NCBI GenBank assembly: GCA_036346255.1
Contig: CM070617.1
Location: forward strand, 21,441,080 to 21,505,079
Direction of reading: 5' to 3'
Length of the DNA stretch: 64,000 nucleotides
Source of the DNA: Ampelocalamus luodianensis
Lineage: Eukaryota; Streptophyta; Magnoliopsida; Poales; Poaceae
Shown one piece after another: positions 23,151 to 34,246 of the stretch (the first letter of the stretch is position 1; every line of letters begins with the position of its first letter). The notes under the pieces were generated by a model. That model was not told where the DNA came from and searched no databases. It saw only the letters and a program-made list of their open reading frames with translations. The translations under genes were made by a program, and so were the position numbers.

Positions 23151-23302
23151 AGTAACCATTTGAACGAGAGGTGTATTGTAATCATAAATCTATCGGCAAT
23201 TGACCGTGACGATGAGACATGTTCTATGCACTAATCTGTGATGGAATGTGTAAAGGCAAAAGTAATTAAAGATAAAGTATAGATTGAGATCAAGGGGGAG
23301 AA

Positions 23303-23721
23303 TGTTAGAATGATCTCTTCCCCCCCAATTAGCCCAACGGCTAATCGGGGCCTTGATCCGCGCCCTGATCGGGGGCGTCCAGTCCATCTTCAGGCTGGTG
23401 GGCCCCCGTCGCGCTGCGCCATATATAAGGGGTGGAAAGCCGGCGGCTCGAGGTACGAGGTTGACCTGAGCCGCACAACTCCACCTACACGAAACCCTAG
23501 ACCGATCTCCGGGGGCGCAGGTAGCGACGGGAAGTACCACCGCTGTCGCCATCGAACGCCGTCGTCGCCATCGAAGGCCGCCGTCGTTGCCGTCGTCCTT
23601 CTGCGCCGACCTCCACTGCAGCCATGGCCGGCTCCTCCTCCTCTACCTCCGACGGTACACTCTCCCCTCTCTTCCCTCTCTCGGATCTAAACCCCAGTGC
23701 AAAGAAAACGTAGAACAAACA
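23303..23721 (+). repeat. 3' LTR of the copia element
   Basis: Preceded by the purine tract at 23289-23302. Nearly identical to the 5' LTR apart from a cluster of four small changes near its middle-right part. Confidence 0.95.
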
Positions 23722-23726
23722 TTTCG

Positions 23727-24906
23727 GTGTTCTTTCTCAAAACAATATTATACCAACAAGTCTTTCTATTCTTCATCGTCTATTCTGGTCATCTACTGTG
23801 AATTTTAACTTTGCTTGCCCAGTTCATTCTAGATGATCCTGCCCCTAATGTAGGATGATACTGCCCCTAATGTAGCAAAAAAAAACCTTGCACCTGTGTT
23901 GACTCTCTTGATAAAAGGATGGATTATATTTCTTTTTTTAAAAAAGATAAAAGTGAAAACTTGTTGGACCAATCACTGTAGACAATCCCTGCTCCCGCTC
24001 ATAAGCCTTTCTCTGCAGTCTGTACACCACCCCTCCCTCATACCACTACATCTGAACAAAAGCCTTCAAAAGAGGAATCTGGAAGCATTTGACAACAATG
24101 AACGGTCCAGATCAACTTGAGCATTGCTCTAAAATGATTTTAATGATGTATTTCTTAAACTGAACTGTTCGAGAGGCCTTCTCCTGTGTCTTTTTACAGT
24201 ATTCTGAAAATATTTCTTTTATGTTGGCTTAAACAACACCTCCCATGTCAGTGGGCCTGATCATATGATCCAGTTTTGGAGGGCTTAAACCTCAAGGCTC
24301 AAGGTACTACAGAGTTAAACCCTGTCAAACAAGATACTGTCAAAGCCTCCACACCTGTGACGCGTTGTTAATGAGGCTTTTCATGGGAGCTAAGCCATTC
24401 CAAACAAAACCAGTGCACCACCCAAGAAACATATCTCTAATTTTAAGTTTTAAACTAAGGCTATTCATTTCTTTCGGAGTGGGCATGTTGCACACAGTTC
24501 CAGGCTTCCAGCTTTGTCATTTTAGTTCAAGTGCACGCCAATTCACATATATTTCGTCAATCGCATTGCACATTGCTTCAACATGTTTATGTACTGGTAG
24601 TCTGGTACCATTCAGTGCCATAAGAAAAGGGGTGTTAGGACAACGGACAAGAGCATTAGTAAACTTAAATCTTTGCACTGTTGCACATAATTCTCGGCAG
24701 AACACTTGCATAGGACACACTAAAACACGAAATTATTACCTAGACCAATTCCATTGACAGTGCACTGCATGGAAGAACAGGTCTATGAAATAATTCCTTT
24801 CGGTATGCGCGCGAACAAATTAACTCGATCACAAATGGTAAAGCTACGACGACGACGACTTGAAAGCAAGAACTGAGCTCAGCAGCTGCTCGATCAGAAT
24901 GCGGTT
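23727..24906. other. Intergenic / 3' flank of the EAR gene
   Basis: No second gene recognised. The part next to 24907 probably contains the 3'UTR of the minus-strand EAR-repressor gene. Open frames at 24365-24757 (both strands) have no recognisable domain. Confidence 0.4.
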
Positions 24907-25281
24907 TCACCGGCGTTGCCGCGGGCGGCGCTGGTCGTCTTCGTTGAAGTCGAGCAGCACGGCGCTCTGGCACCGGGGGCACCGCGGGTCCTCCCGGGAC
25001 AGCATCACGTACATCATGCAGCGTGGGCACCCCGCCAGGACCATGGGCGCCCCCGCACCGCCCGCCCCCGCGTCCGGGCTGCCTTCCGACGACACGCACG
25101 AGCTCGGCGGCGAAGCGGTGGACGACGACGAGGACGACAGCCTGCGCGGCGACGTGTTGCCGCCGTTGCCGCCGCTGTCACCGCCCGGCCGCGCCGTCGC
25201 CGACGGTCCGCCGCCCCGCGCCCTCGACAGGCTCAGCCTCAGGCATTCCAGTTTCGACCCCTTCCCGTTGTTCCTGCTCAT
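24907..25281 (-). CDS. GL2-interacting-repressor (GIR)-type EAR-motif protein
   Basis: A single coding exon of 124 codons. The N-terminus MSRNNGKGSKLECLRLSL carries an LxLxL EAR repression motif (residues 14-18), which in this family recruits TOPLESS-type co-repressors. A Ser-rich middle ends in ASPPSSCVSSE, and the C-terminus has MVLAGCPRCMMYVMLS...DPRCPRC...VLLDF, a two-CxxC zinc-binding-like block (Cys85/88, Cys101/104). This order matches Arabidopsis GIR1/GIR2, nuclear partners of the homeodomain factor GLABRA2 in root-hair and trichome control; the grass role is inferred. An ATG four codons upstream (25293, MVVR) is in frame, but I prefer 25281 because the family begins MSR. The tail is Arg-rich. 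Confidence 0.88.
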   Translation of the reverse strand: MSRNNGKGSKLECLRLSLSRARGGGPSATARPGGDSGGNGGNTSPRRLSSSSSSTASPPSSCVSSEGSPDAGAGGAGAPMVLAGCPRCMMYVMLSREDPRCPRCQSAVLLDFNEDDQRRPRQRR

Positions 25282-25311
25282 CCTCACCACCACCGCCGCC
25301 GCCTGATCTCA

Positions 25312-25428
25312 CTACACACAATTGCACGACATTAGTGTCACAACTCACACAAGTTCACAGCACAATGCATAACACAAACCGCTATTTAACGGCGTAACTA
25401 ACACATTGCACCAAACAGCACGCATTAC
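25312..25428 (-). other. Putative 5'UTR intron of the GIR-type gene
   Basis: On the minus strand CAAG|GTAATG (donor at 25428) and GTGTGTAG|TGAGATC (acceptor ending at 25312) bound a 117-bp AT-richer segment, leaving a 30-base leader before the ATG. Confidence 0.55.
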
Positions 25429-25554
25429 CTTGGGCTTGCGCTGAGGAGTATGCGAAGAGAGGCGTCAGTGCGATGTGTTGGTGGATTGGAGCTCTCCACT
25501 TGGTTGCGTATAGCTATTGCTAGGTACGAGTATTTGTCATGCACCTCTCCCTTG

Positions 25555-25566
25555 GTTATATAATGA
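25555..25566 (-). promoter_or_regulatory. Candidate TATA box of the GIR-type gene
   Basis: CATTATATAACC on the minus strand, about 130 bases upstream of the putative 5'UTR intron donor, with pyrimidine/purine-simple sequence around it. Confidence 0.45.
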
Positions 25567-25569
25567 GGA

Positions 25570-27185
25570 GGGGTTGAGGAGGAGGAGGGAGGACCGGAGG
25601 AGGTGGTTTTTTTTAGGGACTGACTATTTATAAGGTGATTGAAATTTTTGAAGTATAAGTCATTTTTTTTATCCATTAGATCAATATCCAATCATATAAC
25701 ATATCAATCTCTACACAAATCCAACGGTCACAACAAGTGACTTAAACTTAAGAAAATTCCAAACAACTTAAAAGTAGTAAGACTGTTTTCTTTAATACTA
25801 CAAGAACAGCCACATTTAAACTCCGGTCGATTCCCTCCGAGTTTCTGTAGTCTGGATGCTGTCCCGCCATCTCTCTCTATATATTTTAGTATTTTTAAGC
25901 GCTTTTTAGAGGCTGGAAAATTCCTCTGGTATTGGATGGACGTGTCGAAGAACAAGTGTTTCTGTGGATCGAAAGGAGAGCATCGGTACGGGATGTGTTA
26001 ATGAGCTGGAGGTACCTTAATGGCCCCAGTAAATAGGAGGTACCGGTACTACACTCCCTATAGAAGTTGTATGTGCAGTACACATATATATTATACGCTG
26101 GAGTAGTACGCGCGATTAATTTTGTTTAGCGAAACGTAACAAATCAAATTAAAGGCTAATACTCACTCGTGATGAGAAGGTTGCTATGATTGGAGCTTAA
26201 TTTATTCGGATTGTTCATGTGGTAACAATCATATACAGTACAAGGGTCTTCCATTCTGATTTAATGAAGAAAATACAGGCCAGCTAGATTAGCAGCCCTG
26301 CATCCCTGGGGTTGTAAATTGACCAGATGCAATCTCACACCACTTCAGCTGCCACTGTTTTGTACACCGGAGAATACCCGGCTAGCTATTATAAACGAAT
26401 AGTGCACACAACGTCGTCACCATACAGTACTCGTGCATGCCCCGAGACGGGATGGATGGCGCCCTCCTTTCCTCGTCTGCCCGCGTAATTCGTACGCCGC
26501 GAAACGCTGTAGCTGATCCATGGGAGCCAGTGCACTTGCGCGCATCGTCAGCCATGCCGGATTTGCAGACGGGCATGACTGAAATAAGGCACGAGGAGGG
26601 ACTCAATTGAGCAGACATCAGTTGCTACTCGCCAACCAAACTAGCGGGGCGGAAACTGTTTTCCCGGCTCTCTTCTTCCCTCTCTCCAATGAGCAGCCCC
26701 ACATTACCGCGGACTCCCAGTCGACAGCCCACCACCACCAACCAAATCACAACAGCGCCAACGCGGCCCGCGGTGCTCCTAACGCCATCTTTCACCACCC
26801 AAAAGCTAACTCAATTGCTGGGTGGTTGTCAGCAGTCATCCACCGCCGCCTACTACCTGCTAGGCGCTAGCAGTGCCATGGATGACGGCAACCTCATTGC
26901 CACGTTGTGCAACCGGCCACCTAGCTAGGGAACTAATAAGTTTGGGGGACTTGACGAACCCTGGAAGGGTAGATGTGTCGGACTTCGTCGTCAACATCGA
27001 CGGAAAACATTAGGGTGTAAAATTCTTTGCGGATATTCTGCAGAATAAGACTTCTGAGTAAGGTTTCAGCTTTCAAATTTGGCTTTTCCATCGCTATGAT
27101 GAAAAGCTACTCTCTCGCGAGAGTGAGAGAGAGAGATGTGCTGCTACTCCTACCTTTTACTTGATCTGGACCACAAATGGAATTG
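25570..27185. other. Intergenic, upstream of the GIR-type gene
   Basis: A GA/CT-simple patch lies at 25565-25610. No gene recognised. Open frames at 26607-26928 lack motifs. Confidence 0.4.
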
Positions 27186-27497
27186 GATTTTGCGCAAGTA
27201 CTTGAATAATCATTCCACGCTCATACGTAATCCGTGAGTAACATTTCAGACTGATTAATTAGCAGCAGCAGACGAGGTTACTGCCGCCTAAACGGATTCC
27301 AATCTGTGATTGGTGAATGGGCCATAAAATCTGTGATCTGTGATTTTGCACAAGTACTTGAATGATCATTCCACGCTCATACGTAATCCGTGAGTAACAT
27401 TTCAGACTGATTAATTAGCAGCAGCAGCCGAGGTTACAACAGCCTAAACGGATTCCAATCTGTGATTGGTGAACGGGCCATAAAATCTAGCCAGTCT
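27186..27497 (+). repeat. 156-bp direct tandem duplication
   Basis: Unit 1 (27186-27341) and unit 2 (27342-27497) share GCAAGTACTTGAATRATCATTCC, ACGTAATCCGTGAGTAAC and AACGGATTCCAATCTGTGAT in order, with a few substitutions. Confidence 0.85.
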
Positions 27498-27566
27498 AGG
27501 GCGCGCAGGCGCATAAATGGCAGACTCAGCTTGCCAAACTCGAGCACTAATCAGGCGAAAATACTA

Positions 27567-27814
27567 CTCCATCCTATTCACGAAATATGTCGTTTTAGAC
27601 ATTGATACGGTCTAAAAAATGCAACTATGACAACTAATTAGTAATTACTATTGTAATATATTTGTAAAACTTAATAAAATTATAATACTATGAAAATATT
27701 TTTCAAGACGAATCTAAACATATGATTATCATATATCTAATTTAGATACACCAAAGTTTACAAAGTTTGACTGAATGCATTTACAAACGACCTGTTTCTG
27801 TGAACTAGAGTGAG
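27567..27814. mobile_element. Stowaway-like MITE (degenerate)
   Basis: The start (CTCCATCC...ATATGTCGTTTTAGAC) and inverted end (CTCACTCTAGTTCACAGAAA...GTCGTTTGTA) resemble the CTCCCTCCGTCC...ATAAGTCGTTTTAGAC ends of grass mariner/Stowaway elements. The interior is AT-rich and non-coding. The ends have decayed and the TA duplication is only partly visible. Confidence 0.55.
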
Positions 27815-28047
27815 TGCAACACAAGGCCAGTTTTATCTCACAATGCTCAGTTTGCTGTCAGCTTGTGCCGACTCCGGTGATCTAGATGCTGGACGGAGGC
27901 TGCATTCCTCTCTTTCGGTGATGTTTTCAAGAACTGTCGTTCTTGGAAATGCGCTGATCGACATGTATGCAAAATGCGGGAGCATGAAGAATGCACTTGA
28001 GGTGTTCTGGCCGATGTGAGATAAAGATGTCTCAACTTGGAACTTGT
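27813..28047 (+). pseudogene. Fragment of a pentatricopeptide-repeat (PPR) gene
   Basis: SLLSACADSGDLDAGRRLHS, then LGNALIDMYAKCGSMKNALEVFWPM, then a stop (TGA at 28017) and continued homology DKDVSTWN. This is the signature of PLS-class PPR proteins, which bind organelle RNAs. Only about two repeats remain, starting right at the MITE end and losing similarity soon after the stop. It is a relic. Confidence 0.85.
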
Positions 28048-29401
28048 TTAGCTGGATCTGGCGACTGTCTTGTGCAAATGTTCATCAGTTGATGACCAAC
28101 TAGATTGGAAGTTTTGCTAGGAAGACTAGAAAGCTGAAGGAGGTAGAGCAGAAATTATTGGTCAGGGGCGCTAGATTGCTGGGCAATGTGGCGATGGAGA
28201 TTTTTGGAATAAGAAGAAGGTGGACACCGCAGATCAAGAAGCTGATGAATGGGAATGATCTTGGTGGCAGTCACTTTTTGGTTGTTCTATGTTATCTCTC
28301 TGCTTGTTTGCTAGTTTACTGGCAGCTTTCGCTTGATACAATAGCACAATAGCAGTATCCGAGCCTCACTTGATGTTTTGGGTTGTAACTGCTGTTTGTT
28401 TCTTTTTTTTGTTGTTCTATGGTGTTGTTTGAACTTTTGTAATATGGTTTCTTTTAATAGAAACAGAGGAGACCTTCTATCAAAAAAATCTGCACGCAAC
28501 GCAACCGCGGCATGTGCCGGCTTTTATGCCTCGCCAGAATCTTTGAATGGGAGGAGGCTTCATATGGGAAGAAAACTGAAAAAGGGATGGAGTGCATTTG
28601 CACGATTACAGAATATGCGCAGGTTGTGCGCTTTAAGATTTGCACAGTCCCTTTATGGGCTGTGCTGGACCGAAGACAATTGGGGTTACTTATGGGTCTA
28701 ATTTGTGTACTTAGGCCTTTACTAGTCTACACGTTATTTGGGCCAGATTGCAGCGGAAATTTTGCCCGAGACTAGGCGTGGATATCGAGGTCGTCTTAGC
28801 GAGTGAAAAGCTCGGACCAACGCAGTTTAGTACATTTTATTTATAGTTCAAAAATATTGTTTTTATGACAGAGATTTTTTTTTCCATCCAGTTCACATTA
28901 AAGAAGAAGAGCATCCTACCCGTAAGACGCTTACAGGAGCCGCGTTCAAACCGTGGTAGGCTAGAAGCCTAAAGCTCCTTTGTGTCATTGCACAGTTCTC
29001 CACCTTGAACCCCACCTCAATTCTTACAATAATCCGGGTGAGATACCACTGTCGAACCTCAGGCTCGAGCACCGGTCAACTGGGCAGACAACGCCGCCAC
29101 TAGCCAGCGAGCCCCAGTTTAAAAGTATTTTTTAGAACTGAGCTAACGAGTTAAGCCGAGCCAAGTTGTGTCTGAAATATAATTTCATTCGAAATTAACT
29201 TATTTTAATATTTAACTGAATAAGAGTCTAATCTAAGAATTTAGAACTGAGCCAACGAGTCCCACTGTGCGCATCGAATAATTTTTCACCTGGAGAAAAT
29301 AAAGAAAAGAAAAGAGGAAAAAAACGAGAGGGGAGGGCGGTGCAGGGAGAGAAAGTAGTGGCGTCACTGGCGTGGGCGTGCGGGCGCGCAGGAGGAAGGC
29401 C
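28048..29401. other. Intergenic with unclassified repeats
   Basis: The stretch 28048-28490 ends in an A-rich tract (TCAAAAAAATC, near 28480) and may be the 3' end of a retroposed sequence. Around 28940-29110 there is a GCGTTCAAACC box-B-like string and CGAGCACC/CAGACAACGCCGCC text similar to a stretch near 11330-11370; I suspect a SINE-type repeat but cannot prove it. Confidence 0.35.
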
Positions 29402-31417
29402 ATGGAGAGCGGCGCGAACGCACGGCGGCGGCGGCGGCTGGTGGAGAGGGGATCGGATCGCCTCGCCTTCATCACCGGCCAGGCGCGCAGCCTCCCCTCC
29501 GACCCGTATCCAGGTTACCAGAGGAAAGCAAGACTTTTTTTTAAAAAAATAATCCCCAAATCGCTGGTTCATATGGCTATTGTCACACCTGTTGCGCTAG
29601 CATCCAGATTGGTTTTGGTGGTAATTGTGTTAAGGCATTCGGTTCTGTTTTAGGGCACTATATGCGTGCGCCTATTACTCGATTGTTGCTTAGCGCGAAA
29701 ATCGCTACGAGGATTGCCCTAGATGTGTTGTAGTAATCTCCGATTTGTTGTTACAATCTCTGGTGCGAGGTAGAAACTACCTAAATTATACGGTTCGTTC
29801 TGCCAAGTTCTAGGTTACCCAGATCATGGGGCAAAAACATGAAATTGTGATTTACAGGGTCGGCAGCGGAGAATTTGTTGGATGCATAATTAGGTGCTAT
29901 GTTGTGGACACTCAGGCTGCCTTGTTCTTTTTCAGATATTTTCTGTAATGTGCTTTGCCTAATAGAACGCAAAGGTGTACTGATATATGGCTAAAAGTCT
30001 TCATGAGAAACTTATACCCAAATCAGGGAGTATTGATGGGTATTTAGGTGAACTGATTGTAAAAGTTCATATCTGTCATTGTATCAGCTCATTGAGGGGC
30101 AACAGATAGAAGCCCACCACTGTAGCATCTGTTTCATCAGACTTACTTTGTGAGTCTTCTTATAAAAACTGCACCTAAATCCATGGTGGCAAGTTTGTAA
30201 AACTGGGAGATATTCAACTTCATCGGTTCTCTATGCTGCGACCTAATCATACACGATCTACTCAGCTACCGCGCTCGTTTTTCTGAGTGTTGGTAGTTTT
30301 ATGAGCTACCATTCAGTTTTTTCCATCTCATATTGATATCAAGCATAATGTCACCTTTTACCCATTAGATTGCTTTCCGTTACATAATTCCCCTTGTCCA
30401 TTTCTTATAGACTCGCTATGAGTGTATATCATTTATCGCTTATAGACTAATCATAATTCAGTTGTCCTAAAATTTTCCTTATATATCTTGTTCTTAGCTT
30501 AGGTGATAGAAGTTAATAATCTGAAATGCTATTATCCTGGTTCCCTACAGATCTGCTTCAAAGTTAAAAACATATGGCTTCTTAAACATTATGTCTTGAT
30601 CAAAAGCATCTGCCATTCTGCAGATTCACCACTTAGTACTGTTGATGCTGATTCATCTCAGCTATCTGAACGGCAGCCAAACAAAGGCGGCATTGGTGGT
30701 GACAAGTTCAGCGATATAATTCAGTTGCAGAAGTCAGAACCTAGTGACCTGGTCCCTGAAATTCAGCCAACTGGCGAGTCCTGTCGAGAAAGACCCAAGG
30801 ATGAAACCCAAAGTAATGAAGGCGACCTGCTCCAAAAATCCAAGACAAGCAGTGCAGTTCCTGAAATTCAGCCGGTAAATGAAACGCCGTTGCGAAGGCA
30901 TGACGACGAAACCCTCAGCAAGAAGACCAGTAATGATGGAGCAGCAAGTGCACATCCTAGGAGGGAGATGGAAACGAGAGACAGATATGTGCACCAAGCA
31001 GAAAATGCAGCTTGGTCTTTGGAAACTCTGAAGGAACACCTGAATTTCACGCCACACGAGATTACCCAGGCCATAACAACTACAGAATATCAACGCTTTT
31101 TAGCATCCATCGTCGTTGCCTTTCTGGTGGTTCTTTCAAACTGGGGCCTGGACATTGGTGGAACCATCACCAGAATATTAGTGGGCACCAGGCCACTTCT
31201 GTTTCTTATTATAACGAACATTACCATTGTCTTGACCTTGTTGATGGAGAATAAGGACCCCAATGCGAGGGGTAGACCGGCCGGCACCAACCTTGGTTCT
31301 GCTGATAGTTTAGGGCAAACGCTGGAGGTTGGGTTGCTGCTACAGAAAGCCCTGGGGGCTCTGCTGATGGACTGCAGCGTTTGCGCTGTCATCATGGTCT
31401 GTTTTCTTGGATTCTGA
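29402..31417 (+). CDS. GET2/CAMLG-type ER receptor subunit for tail-anchored proteins
   Basis: Two exons, 29402-29513 and 30624-31417, are joined across a 1110-bp GT-AG intron in phase 1 and give 301 codons. The cytosolic N-terminus MESGANARRRRRLVERGSDR then LAFITG is the cluster (RRRRL...RLxxITG) by which GET2/CAML proteins bind the GET3 ATPase. A long polar linker follows, then three hydrophobic segments at about 196-215, 227-246 and 282-301, the topology of GET2/CAMLG. In plants this is the GET1 partner called G1IP in Arabidopsis. The protein would sit in the ER membrane and help insert tail-anchored proteins. The linker has an internal repeat (LQKSEPSDLVPEIQP, LQKSKTSSAVPEIQP). The identification rests on motif and topology, not alignment. 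Confidence 0.78.
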
Positions 31418-31703
31418 GACTCTAGATAGAGTTTCGTGGAAACGCTTGTAAGAGTTCTTTTTTCCTGTTGTCTACGGTACTATGATGTCTATTATTCAAT
31501 CTTGTAACATCCTCTAGCTGAATTTTGATTTATTTACTGTTATCTGCGCATATACACTATACAGTTCATTGGGGCTGAATTAAAGCAGGTCCAAGAGAAA
31601 CAAATGTGGGCAGCAAGAGTTCGTGCCTACCTATCTGGTACCACAATTATACTTGCTGCTTGGGCGATTAATTAGTGAAGTTTTACGATGATCTGATGTC
31701 TTA

Positions 31704-31985
31704 GGACATGTACAATGGTATAGACAGCTGCTGTCTATAGCAACTATCCATGTCACCTATAGACAACACTAAAGACAGCTCATACAATGGGTTGTGATAA
31801 TACAGCCGCCTATAGGATTGTAGACAACACACAATCTTTATTGCTTTTCTTGGTTTTGGTGCTACTGATCATTGCAGGATTATAGACAGCAATATTCTCT
31901 CTCTTCGTTCTCTTTCATCTACGTCACCAAAAGTTCTATGTGGCAAATGTTATAGACGGCTGACATAAGCCCATTGTACATGCTC
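31704..31985. mobile_element. PIF/Harbinger-type MITE
   Basis: The 282-bp element has inverted ends GGACATGTACAATGG and GAGCATGTACAATGG, followed by subterminal TATAGAC words, and is flanked by the 3-bp duplication TTA (31701-31703, 31986-31988). TTA duplications are typical of PIF/Harbinger (Tourist-like) MITEs. No coding capacity. Confidence 0.85.
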
Positions 31986-31988
31986 TTA

Positions 31989-33004
31989 GGGACTCCTTGA
32001 TTCAAGGAACTTCGTAGGAATTTTCTTGAATTTTATAGGAATTTTGGAGGATTCTAATCATTAGAATTTTTTTTTAGGAAATGGCTGGGGAAGAACTGCC
32101 ATTAATGCATTAAAGAAGGGTATCAAGTCAAAAACTGGGGAAAGACCCAGTCCGGCCCCAGCAGCAAAAAAGCGAGACAACAGGGCGCTTGTCTCAAAAC
32201 TACAGAGGAGAACCGCCGAAAATAAAATAATAGGAGTTATTTCGTTTAGGGTTAAAATGTGTCGAGTGTCCCCGGTTGGTAGGTAGCGAGTTTGGTCGCC
32301 GCACTTATTATCCACGCCCGGACTCTTCTACGATGATTGCCATCGTCCGCGCTTTGTTTCTTAGGTGTTGAAAAATCTTCATATTCTTCTCTTTCCAGAT
32401 TTACCAGAGAATTAGAATAATCAGGAGGCTTACCCCTTTCTGCTGACGGCCGCTTCAATGTGGGACCCGTTGTGTTGCACTTTGGCGTAGCTACATTCAA
32501 CGAACAAGTGGAGTATTGTTTTCGGGTTGTTTGTACAAAGAGGACATCAGATTCATATGAGAGTTGTTTGGAACATAGTTTTCAGATTCCTATTGAATGC
32601 ATTTCTATACCTCCAATTCTTTAGGAAAATGAACATGAGCTCAAACTTATTTTTCCTTTGAGAAGTCTACATTCTCTCTCTAATAAGTAACATCTAATCT
32701 CAAAATTCTTATTTTTCCAATGAAGCATCCAAATACATGTTTTAAGCAATTAATGTGGTTTTGTTTACTGTAGGATTTAATAAACCATGACATTTTAGCC
32801 TACGTTTTTAGATTTCAGCGTTTCAAAGGGGCCCTTAGATTATCACGCAGAAGAACTTTTTAAACAAGAAACTGTATCGCCAATTCGACATAGTGTATTG
32901 CCAATTCGACCTGGTTGACAGATCATGCATGGTTTGACAGTTGAATAGCTAGGTGTCGCACAGTTGGATAGCTAGACAAACGATGACGAAGGAACCGGGG
33001 ACCT
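31989..33004. other. Intergenic, no gene recognised
   Basis: A short self-complementary AAGGAATTTT-rich patch lies at 31990-32070, then about 900 bases without motifs up to the MULE end. Confidence 0.4.
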
Positions 33005-33013
33005 GGGGTTCAT

Positions 33014-33448
33014 GCAAAATTTTTGCCGAAATAGCATTGTTTTAAGTGGCATTGGCAAAAAAATCACCCTTATTGTTGTTTTTGCAAAACTGATACTCGA
33101 CACCGTTTCTAGGTGGCACGGATAGCTCCCGTGTGCTGCCACATGGGCTCGTCCGCACCACACTAGGATGGAGCCGGCTCGTCCATCCCACCCTGGGACA
33201 GAGCCGCCTCATCCGTCCGTCCTTGGGACGAAGACGCCTCGGCCGTCCATCCATGCTTCAGACAAGAGGTGGCCCTCCGTCTGTCCCTCCCATGTTCGGA
33301 CGGGCCGAAAGGCAGGTCTCTGTCCTATCGTGTTTTGTCCATCGGTATATCTTCGAGCGATGCCGCCCCCAACGCGCAATTCTTCTCTAACGCCCTCTCT
33401 CCCATCCCTACTATAAATGCGGAGTTGCGAGCGAGACTCTTCGCTCAC

Positions 33449-33506
<58 letters not shown>

Positions 33507-34246
33507 TGGTTTCCTTGTCGCCATCAAGTGTTGTTTAGAGCTGTCATTAGCGATCATATCAACATGTAATTTTTATGTATTATCTTTATTTAATATGTAG
33601 TTAGTTAATTAGTCATAATTAATTAGTTGTAGTTATTTAAGCGTAATTAATTTAGTCCTATCATTTAGGCCTTATTAAATTTGTGTTATTTAGTTAGTTA
33701 CGATAAATTAGGTTGTAATGAATTAGTCATTGTTATATTAATCCAATGTATTTATTCATGGCCTAGTTAATTAGTTATGATTTAATTAGTCCGATTAGTT
33801 AGTGTCACCAGTTAATTAGTCGTAATTAATTAGTTGCAATTAATCGTTTGTAGTTAATTAGTCGTACTAAAGTAGCCATAATTAATTTAATCATAGTTAG
33901 TCAATCGTAATTAATTTAGTGGCCTCCATGTAGTGCTAATTATCTATTTGTAAATAATCTGTAGTAAATAATTACTCAAAATTAATTTAGCGATATTTAT
34001 TTCATTATTAAGTCGTAACTATCTTTTTATAATTTATCTACGCTAATTAATTAGGCTAAATTAATTAAGAGGTTTTTCAATACTTGTATTAATTTAATCC
34101 TACTTAATTAGTCATAATTAATTTGGTCGTAGTTAATTAGTGTTTTTTTTTGTTGTTCGTGTTTAGTCCTATTTTTAATTTACAGTAATTCATCGTTACT
34201 ATTAATTTATTCACTACTAATCCGTGTCTTTAATCTCTTGCAAGTC
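33014..34246 (+). repeat. Left terminal arm of the MULE (promoter/5'UTR/AT-rich tract)
   Basis: TIR sequence, a TATA-like CTATAAATGC near 33411-33420, a (CT)n tract at 33452-33501 and a roughly 700-bp TTAATTAGT/CGTAATTAATT-rich tract ending at a possible acceptor TCTTGCAAG just before the PMD ATG at 34247. Homologous to the arm at 45418-46644 in inverse orientation. Confidence 0.75.

Larger units (their letters stand above)
17680..23721 (+). mobile_element. Ty1-copia LTR retrotransposon, complete but coding-dead
   Basis: A 417-bp 5' LTR (17680-18096) and a 419-bp 3' LTR (23303-23721), both TG...CA, are flanked by a perfect 5-bp duplication TTTCG (17675-17679, 23722-23726). A primer-binding site TGGTATCAGAGCC complementary to initiator Met-tRNA follows the 5' LTR, and a purine tract AAGGGGGAGAA precedes the 3' LTR. 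The order gag, integrase, reverse transcriptase, RNase H is that of Ty1-copia. The coding region is broken by many frameshifts and stops, yet the LTRs differ only by two substitutions and two 1-bp indels, all within about 25 bp. Confidence 0.96.

Noticed and set aside
24365..24757. 130-codon plus-strand and 67-codon minus-strand frames near the GIR gene
   Set aside because: No domain or splice context. Probably the 3' flank of the GIR-type gene.
28940..29110. Possible tRNA or SINE
   Set aside because: A box-B-like GCGTTCAAACC is present, but no box A at proper spacing or cloverleaf could be formed. Left as unclassified repeat.
33570..34240. AT-rich tract considered as centromeric satellite, matrix attachment region or replication origin
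   Set aside because: The same tract occurs at the same place in each MULE arm and in one is bounded by splice signals, so the leader-intron reading explains it better.
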